Source: Paracoccaceae bacterium
Lineage (GTDB): Bacteria; Pseudomonadota; Alphaproteobacteria; Rhodobacterales; Rhodobacteraceae
Length of the DNA stretch: 35,367 nt
Direction of reading: 5' to 3'
Assembly (NCBI GenBank): GCA_007118295.1
Contig: SKRW01000275.1
Coordinates: forward strand, 1 to 35,367
Numbering within the stretch: the first letter of the stretch is position 1; every line of letters begins with the position of its first letter. Shown here in pieces: positions 1 through 8,508 of this stretch. The translations under genes were made by a program, and so were the position numbers. The notes under the pieces are model-generated. The model was not told where the DNA came from, made no database searches, and saw only the letters and a program-made list of their open reading frames with translations.

Positions 1-896
1 AGGATCGTGGCATAGAGCCCGATGATGAACAGCACAAGGATCAGGCCATATTCCTCGGCGGCGACCGCGATGATGAAATCGGTATGCGCATCGGGCAATG
101 ACCATTTCACCCGCCCCTCGCCCACGCCCGCACCAAAGAAACCACCTTCGGAAATGGCGTTCTGCGCAAAGCCCATCTGTGTGCGCGGATCGACATCTGC
201 GGCCAGAAACCCGTCGATGCGGCGCGCGAAATGTTCGGAATTCTGATAGGCGGCATACCCGCCCAGCAGCACAAGGCTGGCCAGTCCCAACAACAGCGCC
301 ATCGGTGCGCCCGCCACGAAATACATCGCCATCCAGCCTGCGGCGACCAGTGCCGCCTGCCCGAAATCGGGCTGGATGACCAGCAGGCCCAGCACCAGCA
401 TCGTGAACCCCAGTGACAGCGCCTTGCCCGGTGGTCCGCTTGGTTCCTGCCCCGACGCCAGCAGCCATGCCGCAAATACGGCCAGCATCGGCTTGAGAAA
501 CTCGGACGGCTGCATCGAGGCAAACCCGAAGCTGAACCAGCGCACAGCCCCCTTGCCGAAATCGGTGCCGAAGAACGGCAGCAGCATCAGCGACAGCAAA
601 CTGACGAAGAACCCCAGCACCGCCAGACGCCGGATACGCTCGGGTGACATCATGGAGACCAGAACCATCGCTGTGACCCCCATCAGCCCGAACACGACCT
701 GACGCTGCACATAGAAAAACGGGGGCAGTCCGTTGCGTGACGCCAAGGGGGGCGACGCGGCAAGACCGACCAGCAACCCGACTGCCATCAGCAGCAGAAT
801 GGCGGTCAGCGTAACCTTGTCAATTGTGCGCCACCAGCGCGACAGCACCGGATCTTCCACGCGCACAGGCGTGGTGCCATACACCATTTCCGTCAT
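1..896 (-). CDS. ftsW: Cell division protein FtsW (C-terminus cut by window edge)
   Basis: SEDS-family glycosyltransferase of the division septum. It polymerises lipid II with its partner class-B penicillin-binding protein in the inner membrane. I translated this frame by hand; about 298 residues are present and it runs off the left edge without a stop. It has a short cytoplasmic N-terminus (MTEMVYGTTPVR), repeated hydrophobic helices, the family stretches FGFASMQPSEF and QPDFGQAA, and near the edge the FtsW signature LPDAHTDFI. The start ATG (896-894) has a GAGG about seven bases upstream. FtsW is preferred over RodA because of the DAHTDF wording and the probable division-cluster setting, but murG and murD are not visible to confirm it. 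Confidence 0.93.
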   Translation of the reverse strand, partial: MTEMVYGTTPVRVEDPVLSRWWRTIDKVTLTAILLLMAVGLLVGLAASPPLASRNGLPPFFYVQRQVVFGLMGVTAMVLVSMMSPERIRRLAVLGFFVSLLSLMLLPFFGTDFGKGAVRWFSFGFASMQPSEFLKPMLAVFAAWLLASGQEPSGPPGKALSLGFTMLVLGLLVIQPDFGQAALVAAGWMAMYFVAGAPMALLLGLASLVLLGGYAAYQNSEHFARRIDGFLAADVDPRTQMGFAQNAISEGGFFGAGVGEGRVKWSLPDAHTDFIIAVAAEEYGLILVLFIIGLYATI

Positions 897-963
897 GTTA
901 CTGCCTCGATCGTCCCGCCTGTGACTTTCAAGCGTCCTGTTTGTGAAAGCATGCCTGTCATTT

Positions 964-990
964 CCCGTTTTCCGGGGCCCGTTTTCCGGG
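964..990. repeat. Tandem 13-bp hairpin repeat between pdeM and ftsW
   Basis: CCCGTTTTCCGGG occurs at 964-976 and again at 978-990, separated by one G. Each copy is itself an inverted repeat (CCCG, five-base loop, CGGG), so the pair could fold as two small hairpins. It lies 3' of pdeM and 5' of ftsW, both on the minus strand. There is no T-tract, so a role as a terminator or mRNA stability element is only inferred. Confidence 0.5.
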
Positions 991-1039
991 TCTGAGAGGC
1001 AGACTAACCCGAAAGCGCCGTTCATTCCAGAAGAAATGC

Positions 1040-1714
1040 TCAGATCGGCAAGGCTCTGCGCGCAGGGCGCGCGCGGCGGCGCGGCGGCAGCGGAAACGGC
1101 ACCATACGCGCCGCCCTGCCCGTCAGGATGGCGCAGCCCTGCGGCACCAAAGCCGTCAGCACTGGATCACTGCAGTCCAGCCCACCGGTATAGGTGCCGA
1201 ATGCTGGCAGGATCAGATGCTGTGCGCCTGCAAGAAACACCGCGACACGCTGACCTGCGAACATCAGCTTCGGGTGGTAATGACCTGAAATATCGGGATT
1301 ATCCTGCGCAATATGGCGAAAGGCGATACCCGCTATCTGCCGCTCGGGCAGCGTCCTGCCCGGCAGACCCTGCGCCTGCGGGTCATGATTGCCCGCGATC
1401 CAAGTCACATCGCAGCGGGCTGCCAGCCGCAAAAGCGCAGGCATCAGGGCAGGCGCGGCCAGATCATCATCAAAACTGTCGCCCAGGGCGATCAGCCGCC
1501 GCGCACCGGTGGCAGATAACTCGCCCTCCAGCCGCGCCAGAGTCTCGATCACGTCATAGGGAGGCAACAACGCGCCCCCGCGCCGCGCCATACGCTCGGA
1601 TTTGCCCAGATGCAGGTCGGCCACGATCAGCGCATCCTGCGCAGGCCAGAACAGCGCGCCCGAGGCGCGCGCGACAAAATGCTGATTGGCAAAGGTCAGC
1701 GGGCAATCGGTCAT
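1040..1714 (-). CDS. pdeM: Ligase-associated DNA damage response endonuclease PdeM
   Basis: Calcineurin-like metallophosphoesterase of the bacterial group that travels with an Lhr-type helicase and often with an ATP-dependent DNA ligase and a metallo-beta-lactamase exonuclease in a putative repair module. The 224-residue protein shows the metal-binding motifs in order: ADLHLGKS (about 32-39), LGDSFDD, AGNHD and SGHYHPK. The C-terminus is Arg/Pro-rich and basic. It lies 48 bases downstream of the helicase on the same strand, so the two are probably co-transcribed. No ligase or exonuclease partner is in the window. The metallophosphoesterase fold is certain; the repair role follows from the family and the neighbour. 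Confidence 0.9.
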   Translation of the reverse strand: MTDCPLTFANQHFVARASGALFWPAQDALIVADLHLGKSERMARRGGALLPPYDVIETLARLEGELSATGARRLIALGDSFDDDLAAPALMPALLRLAARCDVTWIAGNHDPQAQGLPGRTLPERQIAGIAFRHIAQDNPDISGHYHPKLMFAGQRVAVFLAGAQHLILPAFGTYTGGLDCSDPVLTALVPQGCAILTGRAARMVPFPLPPRRRARPARRALPI

Positions 1715-1762
1715 GCCCTGTTATGCGCGGCGCGGTCGCCCAAGTTCAAGCCCGCGCGACAC

Positions 1763-4180
1763 TCAGCCCGCATTGCCCATCTGCAAGCCGGCCTCGCGCA
1801 TCATGGCCTCGGCCTCTTGCTCGATCAGGCGTGCCGCACCCGACGCCCGGATCGGCACGCGCCCGGCCTCCAGCATCAGGGGGGCCGCAAAGGGGGTGAC
1901 ATGGGGCGGCAGGACATGAACAATCTCGGGGCGGGTCCGCAGCATTTCCTCAACCCGGCCAAAATCGGCCAGCCCGCGCATGGCAGCGTCGCGGGTGACG
2001 CGCAGCAACAGGTGGTCAGGGTCGTATTTGCGCAAGGTGTCATACAGGATGTCACTGGAAAACGTCGCCTGCTTGCCCGATTTGCGCGCGCCCGGCAGGT
2101 TGCGCTGCAACAATCCCGCCACTGTGGCCACAGCGCGAAAGCTGCGCTTCATCACGGCGTTTTCGGCCAACCAGTCGCCAAGCCCCTCGCGCAGCCCCTC
2201 GGGGTTCAGCAGGGGCGCAGGGTCGCGCACAGGCTCCAGCGACCAGATCAGCAGCGCGTAATCAGTCGCGACAAACCCCAGCGGGTCCAGCCCCGCCCCC
2301 TCCATCCGGTGAGTCAGCAACAGGCCCAGTGTCTGGTTGGCATTGCGCCCCGCAAACGAGTAAATCGCGAAATACCACCGCCCCGCACGCGCGAAGCTTT
2401 CGCAGGTCATGGTGCCGGGGCACGGCAGGACCGAAATCTCGGATTGCAGTACCAGCCATTCGCGTGTGTGATCCGGCAATGCGCCCCAGTCATCCGGCGC
2501 GCCGATCAGCGCCAGCAGACGCGCCGACAATTCGGTCGAGGTGGCCATTTTCAGCCCGTTGAAGACAGCAATCTTCGGCTGACGCGCGGGCTGGGGCGTG
2601 ACCTCGACCACCATGTCGCGCAGGCGGTCATAGCGCACGGTCTGCCCGCCGATCAGAAAGGTATCGCCCGGCATCAGGCTGGCGGCAAAGGACTCCTCGA
2701 TCTGGCCAAGGGGTGCGCCGCCGCGAGGGCCGCGCCGCACAGACAGCAACTCGGGGGCAACGATGGTGCCGATGTTCATGCGAATGGCCTTGGCCGCGCG
2801 CGGGTCGCGCAGATGCCACAGCCCGCCACGCTGGACCAGTCTCTGCCAGCGGTCATACGCGCGCAGCGCATAGCCGCCTGTTGCCACGAAATCCAGACAA
2901 TCGTCAAACGCCGCGCGGCTGAGGTTTGCATAGGGGCCCGCTGTCCTGATCTCGTGAAACAGGGGCACCGGGTCCAGCGGTCCGGCGCACGCCAGGAGCA
3001 GCAGGTGCTGGCACAGCACGTCCAGCCCGCCCGCGCCGCGCGCATCACCATCCAACTCACCCGCCGCGACCGCTTGCAGCGCGGCGACACATTCGATCAC
3101 CTCGAACCGGTTCGCAGGCACGATGCGCGCGCGAGAGGGCGCGTCATAGCGGTGGTTTGCCCGACCGATGCGCTGCACCAGCCGTTTGACATTCTTTGGC
3201 GCGCCAATCTGGATGACCAGATCGACATCCCCCCAGTCCAGACCCAGATCCAGACTGCCGGTCGCCACGACTGCGCGCAAATCACCTGCGGCCATCGCCC
3301 CCTCGACCTTGCGGCGCGCATCGCGTGACAGGCTGCCATGATGCAGCGCAATGGGCAGGTTCGCGTCATTCACGGCCCAGAGCGCCTGAAAGAACAACTC
3401 CGCCTGCGCGCGGGTGTTGATGAACACCAGCGTCAGCCGCGCCGCTGCGATGGCGTCGATCACATCGCGCGCGGCATAAGCCCCGCCTGCGCCCGACCAG
3501 GGCGGGGTCAGCGTGGTCGGCAGCATCGCAATATCGGGTGCTGGGCCGGGGTCGGCCCGGATGATCTGCGCGCCGCCCATGAAACCCGCAAGTGCCGCCG
3601 GGTCCTCGACCGTCGCCGACAGGCCCGCAACCTGCAGCCCCGGCGCAAGGCGACGCAGCCGCGCAAGGCCCAGCATCAACTGCTCGCCGCGTTGCGATTC
3701 TGCCAGCGCGTGAATCTCGTCGATCACAACATGGCGCAACTGGCCGAAAATGCGCGGGGCCTCGGAATAGGACAGCATCAGCGCAAGGGATTCGGGCGTG
3801 GTCAGCAGGATATGCGGCGGGTCCACGCGCTGACGCGCGCGGGTCGTCGCCCCGGTATCGCCTGTGCGATCCTCGATCCGCACCTCCAGCCCCAGATCGG
3901 CCACAGGCCGCGCAAGATTGCGGCCAATATCATGCGTCAACGCCTTGAGCGGCGAGGCATAGAGCGTATGCAGCCCCGGCCCCAACCCGCCGCAGGCCGC
4001 CGCCAATGTGGGCAGGAACCCCGCCAGCGTCTTGCCGCCCCCCGTCGGTGCGATCAGCAGGCGGTCGCCCGGTGTCGCCATCATGGCCAACTGATGCGAA
4101 TGCGGTGCCCAGCCTTGCGCTGCGAACCAACCGGTCAGGCGGTCCGGCAACTGGGCGGCAGGATGGTGCGTGTCGGGCAT
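1763..4180 (-). CDS. Ligase-associated DNA damage response DEXH-box helicase (Lhr-like)
   Basis: Superfamily 2 helicase of the short Lhr (Lhr-Core) type, 805 residues, the usual size for the ligase-associated group. Visible motifs: Q-like HSHQ near 28, Walker A APTGGGKT (44-51), TTPES (127-131), DEIH box (154-157), SAT (188-190), and a motif VI stretch VQRIGRANHR in the second RecA domain. The long C-terminal part carries the Lhr winged-helix and DUF4145-like region. It probably translocates on single-stranded DNA 3' to 5' and unwinds duplexes or hybrids during repair, as known for Lhr proteins. pdeM follows directly. The divergent YcgN-type gene starts about 100 bases away, so 4181-4281 must hold both promoters. 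Confidence 0.92.
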   Translation of the reverse strand: MPDTHHPAAQLPDRLTGWFAAQGWAPHSHQLAMMATPGDRLLIAPTGGGKTLAGFLPTLAAACGGLGPGLHTLYASPLKALTHDIGRNLARPVADLGLEVRIEDRTGDTGATTRARQRVDPPHILLTTPESLALMLSYSEAPRIFGQLRHVVIDEIHALAESQRGEQLMLGLARLRRLAPGLQVAGLSATVEDPAALAGFMGGAQIIRADPGPAPDIAMLPTTLTPPWSGAGGAYAARDVIDAIAAARLTLVFINTRAQAELFFQALWAVNDANLPIALHHGSLSRDARRKVEGAMAAGDLRAVVATGSLDLGLDWGDVDLVIQIGAPKNVKRLVQRIGRANHRYDAPSRARIVPANRFEVIECVAALQAVAAGELDGDARGAGGLDVLCQHLLLLACAGPLDPVPLFHEIRTAGPYANLSRAAFDDCLDFVATGGYALRAYDRWQRLVQRGGLWHLRDPRAAKAIRMNIGTIVAPELLSVRRGPRGGAPLGQIEESFAASLMPGDTFLIGGQTVRYDRLRDMVVEVTPQPARQPKIAVFNGLKMATSTELSARLLALIGAPDDWGALPDHTREWLVLQSEISVLPCPGTMTCESFARAGRWYFAIYSFAGRNANQTLGLLLTHRMEGAGLDPLGFVATDYALLIWSLEPVRDPAPLLNPEGLREGLGDWLAENAVMKRSFRAVATVAGLLQRNLPGARKSGKQATFSSDILYDTLRKYDPDHLLLRVTRDAAMRGLADFGRVEEMLRTRPEIVHVLPPHVTPFAAPLMLEAGRVPIRASGAARLIEQEAEAMMREAGLQMGNAG

Positions 4181-4281
4181 GGTGTCTCGCGCTGGCTGTC
4201 GGTCAATGGTATTCTGCGCACGCGCGAAAACAAGCGCGACAGGGGCTTTCCCCCGAGGCCAGAGAGGCGTATCTGCCCGGC

Positions 4282-4746
4282 ATGAGTGCGCGTGACCGAT
4301 ACTGGGAAACCGTCCCCCTGCCCCGCATGACCCCCGAGGAATGGGAGGGTCTGTGCGATGGCTGCGGTAAATGCTGCCTGAACAAGCTGGAAGATATTGA
4401 CACGGGCGAGTTGATATTCACCCGCGTCGCCTGCCGCCTGTTCGACGATGAAACCTGCCGCTGCGCCAATTATGCCGAACGCAAGCGCCATGTCCCCGAA
4501 TGCGTGGTCCTGACGCCCCGGACGCTGGACGAGATCGCCTACTGGATGCCGGAAACCTGCGCGTATCGGCGGCTGCACGAAGGGCACCGCCTGCCCGACT
4601 GGCACCCGTTGCTGACCGGCGACCCGGACTCGACCCACAAGGCGGGTATGTCTATGCAGGGCGCGACTGTGTCCGAAGCTGTCATCCCGCTGGATGACTG
4701 GGAAGATTACGCGCTGGATGATGCGCCGGAAGACCGCCGGGACTGA
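4282..4746 (+). CDS. YcgN family cysteine cluster protein (UPF0260)
   Basis: Small soluble protein of 154 residues in the YcgN/UPF0260 family, whose biochemical role is unknown. The sequence is rich in conserved cysteines: C25, C28, C31 and C32 in CDGCGKCC, then C51, C59, C61, C74 and C93. This is the pattern of the Fe-S/zinc cysteine-cluster (CxxCxxCC) superfamily. The open frame extends upstream to 4006, inside the opposite-strand helicase gene. I start at ATG 4282 because MSARDRYWETVPL is the typical family N-terminus. It is monocistronic and converges on the PopZ-like gene, with a palindrome between them. Confidence 0.9.
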   Translation: MSARDRYWETVPLPRMTPEEWEGLCDGCGKCCLNKLEDIDTGELIFTRVACRLFDDETCRCANYAERKRHVPECVVLTPRTLDEIAYWMPETCAYRRLHEGHRLPDWHPLLTGDPDSTHKAGMSMQGATVSEAVIPLDDWEDYALDDAPEDRRD

Positions 4747-4773
4747 CGCACGGGAACAGGGCGCATCTTGTAG

Positions 4774-4794
4774 GGTGGGTGCTGTGCACCCACC
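4774..4794. repeat. Perfect 9-bp stem palindrome between convergent genes
   Basis: GGTGGGTGC (4774-4782), loop TGT, GCACCCACC (4786-4794). It sits between the ends of the convergent YcgN-type and PopZ-like genes, so it may end transcription from both sides, although neither side has a T-tract. GTAGGGTGGGTG-type palindromes resemble the REP-like elements seen in many proteobacterial genomes. That link is from memory, and only one copy is visible here. Confidence 0.55.
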
Positions 4795-4840
4795 GTCCCT
4801 GAACGTATAGGACCCGTCCGAAGCTGGATTGACGACAAGA

Positions 4841-5572
4841 CTAAAGCTTGCGCAGGGCCAGTTCGCGCGCGACCTCTGAACGGACAAGCTTGCGGATGTT
4901 GCGCGTGATCTTCTCGCCCAACTCGCCCTGCAATTCCTGACGCACGATCTGGGCCACAAGCTGGTAGAGCATCCGTTCATCAATGACCTGATCAAGTGCA
5001 GCGTCGCTCTGTGCCGCCGCGACAGGGCTACTGGACTGATGCGGCGCGGCAGACTCGGTCGCGGCGGGTGCGGCAGCCAGCATCGCTTCGAGCCGCGACA
5101 GCGTGGCTTCAAGTGCGGCATCCTCGACTGATTCCAGCGGCTCTTGCGCGGGCAACTCCGCCTCCGGGGATTGCGGGAGGTCATCAGCGACCGGCGACGC
5201 CTCCGCTGCAGGCACATCCTCAACCGCAAGGACGGGTTCAGCGTCGGGCACCGATCTGACAGCGGGCTCTGGCGTGCGCGCAGCACCTGCGCTCTGGATC
5301 CGCGACAGCAGCGAAGACGCCGCAGGCGCTTCCGGCACCCCTGCTTCCGTATCGGCGGGTGCTATGCCTTGCGCGGAGGTGTCCGGTTGCGGCGGGTGGT
5401 CCGCGCCATCGTCGATCCGCAGCGCCGATGTCAGGACCAGCTTTTCCACTGGCGCAGGTCCCGGTGCCGTGCTGCCCTGCCGGGGCCGCTTGTCTTTCGG
5501 GTCCTGCGAGACCAGCCTGCGGATCGATGTCAGCACATCCTCGATCTCGTGCCGAGACATTGCTTCTGTCAT
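4841..5572 (-). CDS. PopZ-like / DUF2497 protein (polar organiser family)
   Basis: Acidic, low-complexity protein of 243 residues. A short N-terminal helix, HEIEDVLTSIRRLVSQD (about 8-24), resembles the PopZ N-terminus (EEILASIRRIIS). A long Ala/Pro/Glu-rich spacer follows, then a conserved C-terminal helical block from about 200 to the end (LVAQIVRQELQGELG and RNIRKLVRSEVARE). This three-part layout is that of Caulobacter PopZ, which forms polar condensates that tether the chromosome origin. The start ATG has GAAGGG six bases upstream. It lies downstream of tolC and the PCMT-like gene on the same strand. Homology is suggested by the termini only; the middle is too variable to judge. Confidence 0.62.
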   Translation of the reverse strand: MTEAMSRHEIEDVLTSIRRLVSQDPKDKRPRQGSTAPGPAPVEKLVLTSALRIDDGADHPPQPDTSAQGIAPADTEAGVPEAPAASSLLSRIQSAGAARTPEPAVRSVPDAEPVLAVEDVPAAEASPVADDLPQSPEAELPAQEPLESVEDAALEATLSRLEAMLAAAPAATESAAPHQSSSPVAAAQSDAALDQVIDERMLYQLVAQIVRQELQGELGEKITRNIRKLVRSEVARELALRKL

Positions 5573-5740
5573 GCGCTTGCCCTTCTGCCCATCCTGCCCG
5601 GTAGCCCAGCGCCCCTGTCTTGCCGGTCCTTCTGACGGGGCCGGGCCGGAGTTGAGCGGCTATCGAGCGAAGTGTAGCGCGCGCGAGGAATCAAGACAAT
5701 CGCCGAGTGCGATTCTGGTTCACAACGCGCAGGACAGGTG

Positions 5741-7105
5741 TCAGTCGCGCCCCAGCGCCCGCAAGACGCGGTCCAGCGCCTCGCCTTGCTGCGAGGTAAC
5801 GGGCGCGCTGCGCACGGCGTTGTAATACGCTTCGGCGTCATAGGTCGGAATGCCCAGCCCCAGATGTTCGACTGTCAAAAGCCCCATTGCCGCCAGGACG
5901 TTATAGGCCGCCGCCTGTTCAGATGCCTGCGCCTGCAACAGATTGGTGCGCGCTTCCAGCAGATCCGTCTCGGCGTTCAGTACGTCCAGCGTGGTGCGTG
6001 CGCCAAGGCGCGCTTCCTCGCGCGTGCCCTCGAACGCGCTTTGAGAAGCACGAACCTGTTGCTGGCTGGCCGCGATCCGCGCGCGGGCAACATCGACATT
6101 AGCCCATGCCACGGCCACGTTCTGCAAAACCTGCGCGACTGTCTGGTGCAAGCCCGAGCGCGTCGCATCGCGCCGGGCATTGGCCTGACGATGCAACGCG
6201 TTCAACTGGCCGCCCTGATAGATCGGCCGCGCATAGCGGACCCCTGCCGAAAAGGACGACGAGTCGCCCAGATTGGTGAAATTCTGACCCACGCCCGCGC
6301 TGCCCGTGACCGACCCGTGACGCTGCGCAAAGACGCGCTCGGCATTCAGTTCGGCCGCTGTCACCTCGTGCTGTGACTGCAGGACGCGCGGATGCGTGCG
6401 GCGCGCAATGTCCTGCGCGACATTCAGAGAGGCCGCCGCCCGTGGCAGTGCCGGGGGGGGCCGCAACTGTCCGGGTGTGTTGCCGGTGGCCAGCTTGTAG
6501 CCTTCGCGCGCGGCGGTCAACTCGCCCTCGGCGGCTGCCAGCATCGAGCGCGCCGCCGCCAGCCGTGCCTCGGCCAATGACACATCGGTGCGGGTGATCT
6601 CGCTCAACTCAAACCGCTGACGGGCTGCGTCCAGTTCCTGCGTGATGACGCGCACTGTCGCCCGGCGCAGCGCGACGGCCTCGGTTGCGGTGCGCACATC
6701 CAGATAGGCAGAGATCGCGCCTTGCAGCACTTGCTGTTCCACGTCGATCAGCGCCTGACGGGTGGCCAGCACCTGTGCCTTGGCCGCGTCGCGCGCAAGC
6801 TGGCCACGCCCGAAATCAATAAGTGTCACTTCGGCTGCCAGACTGAAGGACAGCGAAATCGAATCCGCGCCGCCGGGCTGATACCGATACTGAGCATCCG
6901 TGATGAAATTCAGCACCGGGCGCATGCTGGCCACGGCAATCGCCACATCCTCGTCCGCAGCCCGCAGCAAGGCGCGGTTCTGTTCCAGCAGGTTGGAATT
7001 GCGATACGCCGCGATCAGCGTATCCGCGAGGGATTGCGCAGAGGCAGGGGTAGCTGCCATAAACGCAGCGACTGTCAGACCCGCGATAAAATGTTTGCAG
7101 CCCAT
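5741..7105 (-). CDS. tolC: TolC family outer membrane efflux/secretion channel
   Basis: Outer-membrane channel component of type I secretion or RND efflux, 454 residues, typical for TolC. A Sec signal peptide is visible (hydrophobic core from about 7, ASA cleavage site near 23), followed by SLADTLIAAYRNSN, a standard TolC start, and two repeated coiled-coil halves of long helices. The C-terminal half has ARLGARTTLDVLNAETDLLEA-like wording typical of the family. An in-frame upstream ATG at 7144 exists, but ATG 7105 is chosen because AGAGG lies about eight bases upstream and the signal peptide starts there. The PCMT-like gene ends 54 bases upstream on the same strand. No inner-membrane pump partner is in the window. 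Confidence 0.92.
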   Translation of the reverse strand: MGCKHFIAGLTVAAFMAATPASAQSLADTLIAAYRNSNLLEQNRALLRAADEDVAIAVASMRPVLNFITDAQYRYQPGGADSISLSFSLAAEVTLIDFGRGQLARDAAKAQVLATRQALIDVEQQVLQGAISAYLDVRTATEAVALRRATVRVITQELDAARQRFELSEITRTDVSLAEARLAAARSMLAAAEGELTAAREGYKLATGNTPGQLRPPPALPRAAASLNVAQDIARRTHPRVLQSQHEVTAAELNAERVFAQRHGSVTGSAGVGQNFTNLGDSSSFSAGVRYARPIYQGGQLNALHRQANARRDATRSGLHQTVAQVLQNVAVAWANVDVARARIAASQQQVRASQSAFEGTREEARLGARTTLDVLNAETDLLEARTNLLQAQASEQAAAYNVLAAMGLLTVEHLGLGIPTYDAEAYYNAVRSAPVTSQQGEALDRVLRALGRD

Positions 7106-7159
7106 AGGTTTGCCTCTTTTCCTTGCCCTGTCCCTATACGCCACAGACAGCGCAACGGT

Positions 7160-7813
7160 TCACAAGCTGAATGCCTGTGCTTTCTCGAACCCCGGCAGAA
7201 CCGGTGCCGCAGCATTGAATATGTCACGCCACGTGATCGTGTCACCCTGTCGCCAGCCCAGACGCACCACGCCCAGCGCACCGTCCATGAACAGCGCTGT
7301 CACGCGTCCGCCTTCGCGCAACTGGCCCAGAAGCGCTGCCGGGAACTCTACAATGCCCCCTTGCAGGATCATTGCGTCATAGGGCGCATGCGCGGCCGCA
7401 CCTTCGGCCAGCGGCCCCTTGTGCAGCACCACCGGTTCCGAGTTCGTGCGTGCAAGCGATGCCTCGGCCAGTTCGGCAAGCGCGGGGTCTTCCTCGACCG
7501 CGACAACGGCCTGCGCCATGCGCAGCATCAGCGCGCTGGAATAGCCGGACGCACAGCCGATATCGAGCACAAGGTCCTTGCGCGTCAGCGAGAGTGCATC
7601 CAGCATCTTGGCCAATGTCCGGGGATCAAGCAGAACGCGGCCCTGAGCAAGGGTCAGGTTCTCGCCGATATAGGCGGCCTCGACCAATGCTTCGGGGACA
7701 AATGCCTCGCGCGGGACACGCAGCATCGCGTCGATGATCGGGAACTTCGTGACATCCGACGGGCGCACCTGCGAGTCGACCATCATCCTGCGGCGCATCT
7801 CGAAATCGATCAT
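7160..7813 (-). CDS. Divergent protein-L-isoaspartate O-methyltransferase-like protein
   Basis: Rossmann-fold SAM-dependent methyltransferase related to PCMT, 217 residues. The start MRRRMMVDSQVRPSDV and the SAM motif VLDIGCASGYSSALM (about 102-116) are clear. Compared with the true Pcm encoded at 21311, the substrate-site segment QTISQPSVV is replaced by GRVLLDPRT, the DGSYG loop by KGPLAEG, and the VTAA segment by LQGG. It may therefore bind SAM but not repair isoaspartate. It is the first gene of the minus-strand run leading into tolC and the PopZ-like gene. The family assignment is firm; the activity is not known. Confidence 0.85.
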   Translation of the reverse strand: MIDFEMRRRMMVDSQVRPSDVTKFPIIDAMLRVPREAFVPEALVEAAYIGENLTLAQGRVLLDPRTLAKMLDALSLTRKDLVLDIGCASGYSSALMLRMAQAVVAVEEDPALAELAEASLARTNSEPVVLHKGPLAEGAAAHAPYDAMILQGGIVEFPAALLGQLREGGRVTALFMDGALGVVRLGWRQGDTITWRDIFNAAAPVLPGFEKAQAFSL

Positions 7814-7965
7814 GAACTGAACTCTTCGGTTTAGTTGTTGCTGCTTATGTCATTGCCACAGAACACCGCGCCTCGCAACACAAGAGCGCAGTTGGCCCGC
7901 ACGCAAGGGTGTCACGCGCGGCTTTAGATGTTATCTGAGGCACACAGCACAGAAAGGACATGACC

Positions 7966-8412
7966 ATGCATCTGACAGTGTATCTGGCAGGCGAAATTCA
8001 CACGGACTGGCGTGAACGGATCATCGCGGGCGCAGGCGATCTGCCAGTGATATTTACCGGGCCGGTGACGGACCATGCAGCATCTGACGATTGCGGCGTA
8101 CGCATTCTGGGGGCCGAAGACCGCAAATTCTGGCACGACCACAAGGGCGCGCAACTCAACGCGATCCGCACGCGCAAGGCTCTGGCCGATGCCGATATCG
8201 TGGTCGTGCGCTTTGGTGACAAATACCGCCAGTGGAACGCCGCCTTTGATGCGGGCTATGCCGCAGCGCTGGGCAAGTCGCTTGTCGTGATGCACGGCGA
8301 TGACCATCAGCACGCGCTGAAAGAAGTGGATGCCGCCGCCCTTGCCGTCGCCGAAACACCCGAACAGGTGGTAGCGATATTACGATACACGCTGACAGGT
8401 GAATTGCCCTGA
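7966..8412 (+). CDS. YtoQ family protein
   Basis: Small soluble protein of 148 residues in the YtoQ family, which has a fold related to nucleoside 2-deoxyribosyltransferases but no established reaction. Visible family wording: VYLAGEIHTDWRERI at the N-terminus, FTGPVTDHAASDDCG, DADIVVVRFGDKYRQWNAAFDAGYA in the middle, and GKSLVVMH. Two ATGs compete, at 7960 and 7966. I take 7966 because AAAGGA is then about nine bases away, whereas it would be only about three from the first. The gene stands alone, divergent from the PCMT-like gene, with mscL 96 bases downstream. Confidence 0.88.
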   Translation: MHLTVYLAGEIHTDWRERIIAGAGDLPVIFTGPVTDHAASDDCGVRILGAEDRKFWHDHKGAQLNAIRTRKALADADIVVVRFGDKYRQWNAAFDAGYAAALGKSLVVMHGDDHQHALKEVDAAALAVAETPEQVVAILRYTLTGELP

Positions 8413-8508
8413 AACGCACCAAGGCAGGCGTGTCGCGTGTAAAAACGGGTTCCCATGCCCCCGCTTTGACGGCATAACTCCTGGCGTCGTAAACAAAGGG
8501 ACAACGTC

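Noticed and set aside
1610-3328. 572-residue plus-strand frame across the helicase gene
   Set aside because: It lies wholly antisense to a helicase with all motifs intact. Long antisense frames arise from the high GC content, and this one has no recognisable domain.
8466-8500. TTGACG-containing promoter just before mscL
   Set aside because: A start site at the right distance from it would fall within about ten bases of the mscL ATG and overlap its ribosome site, and the -10 is poor.
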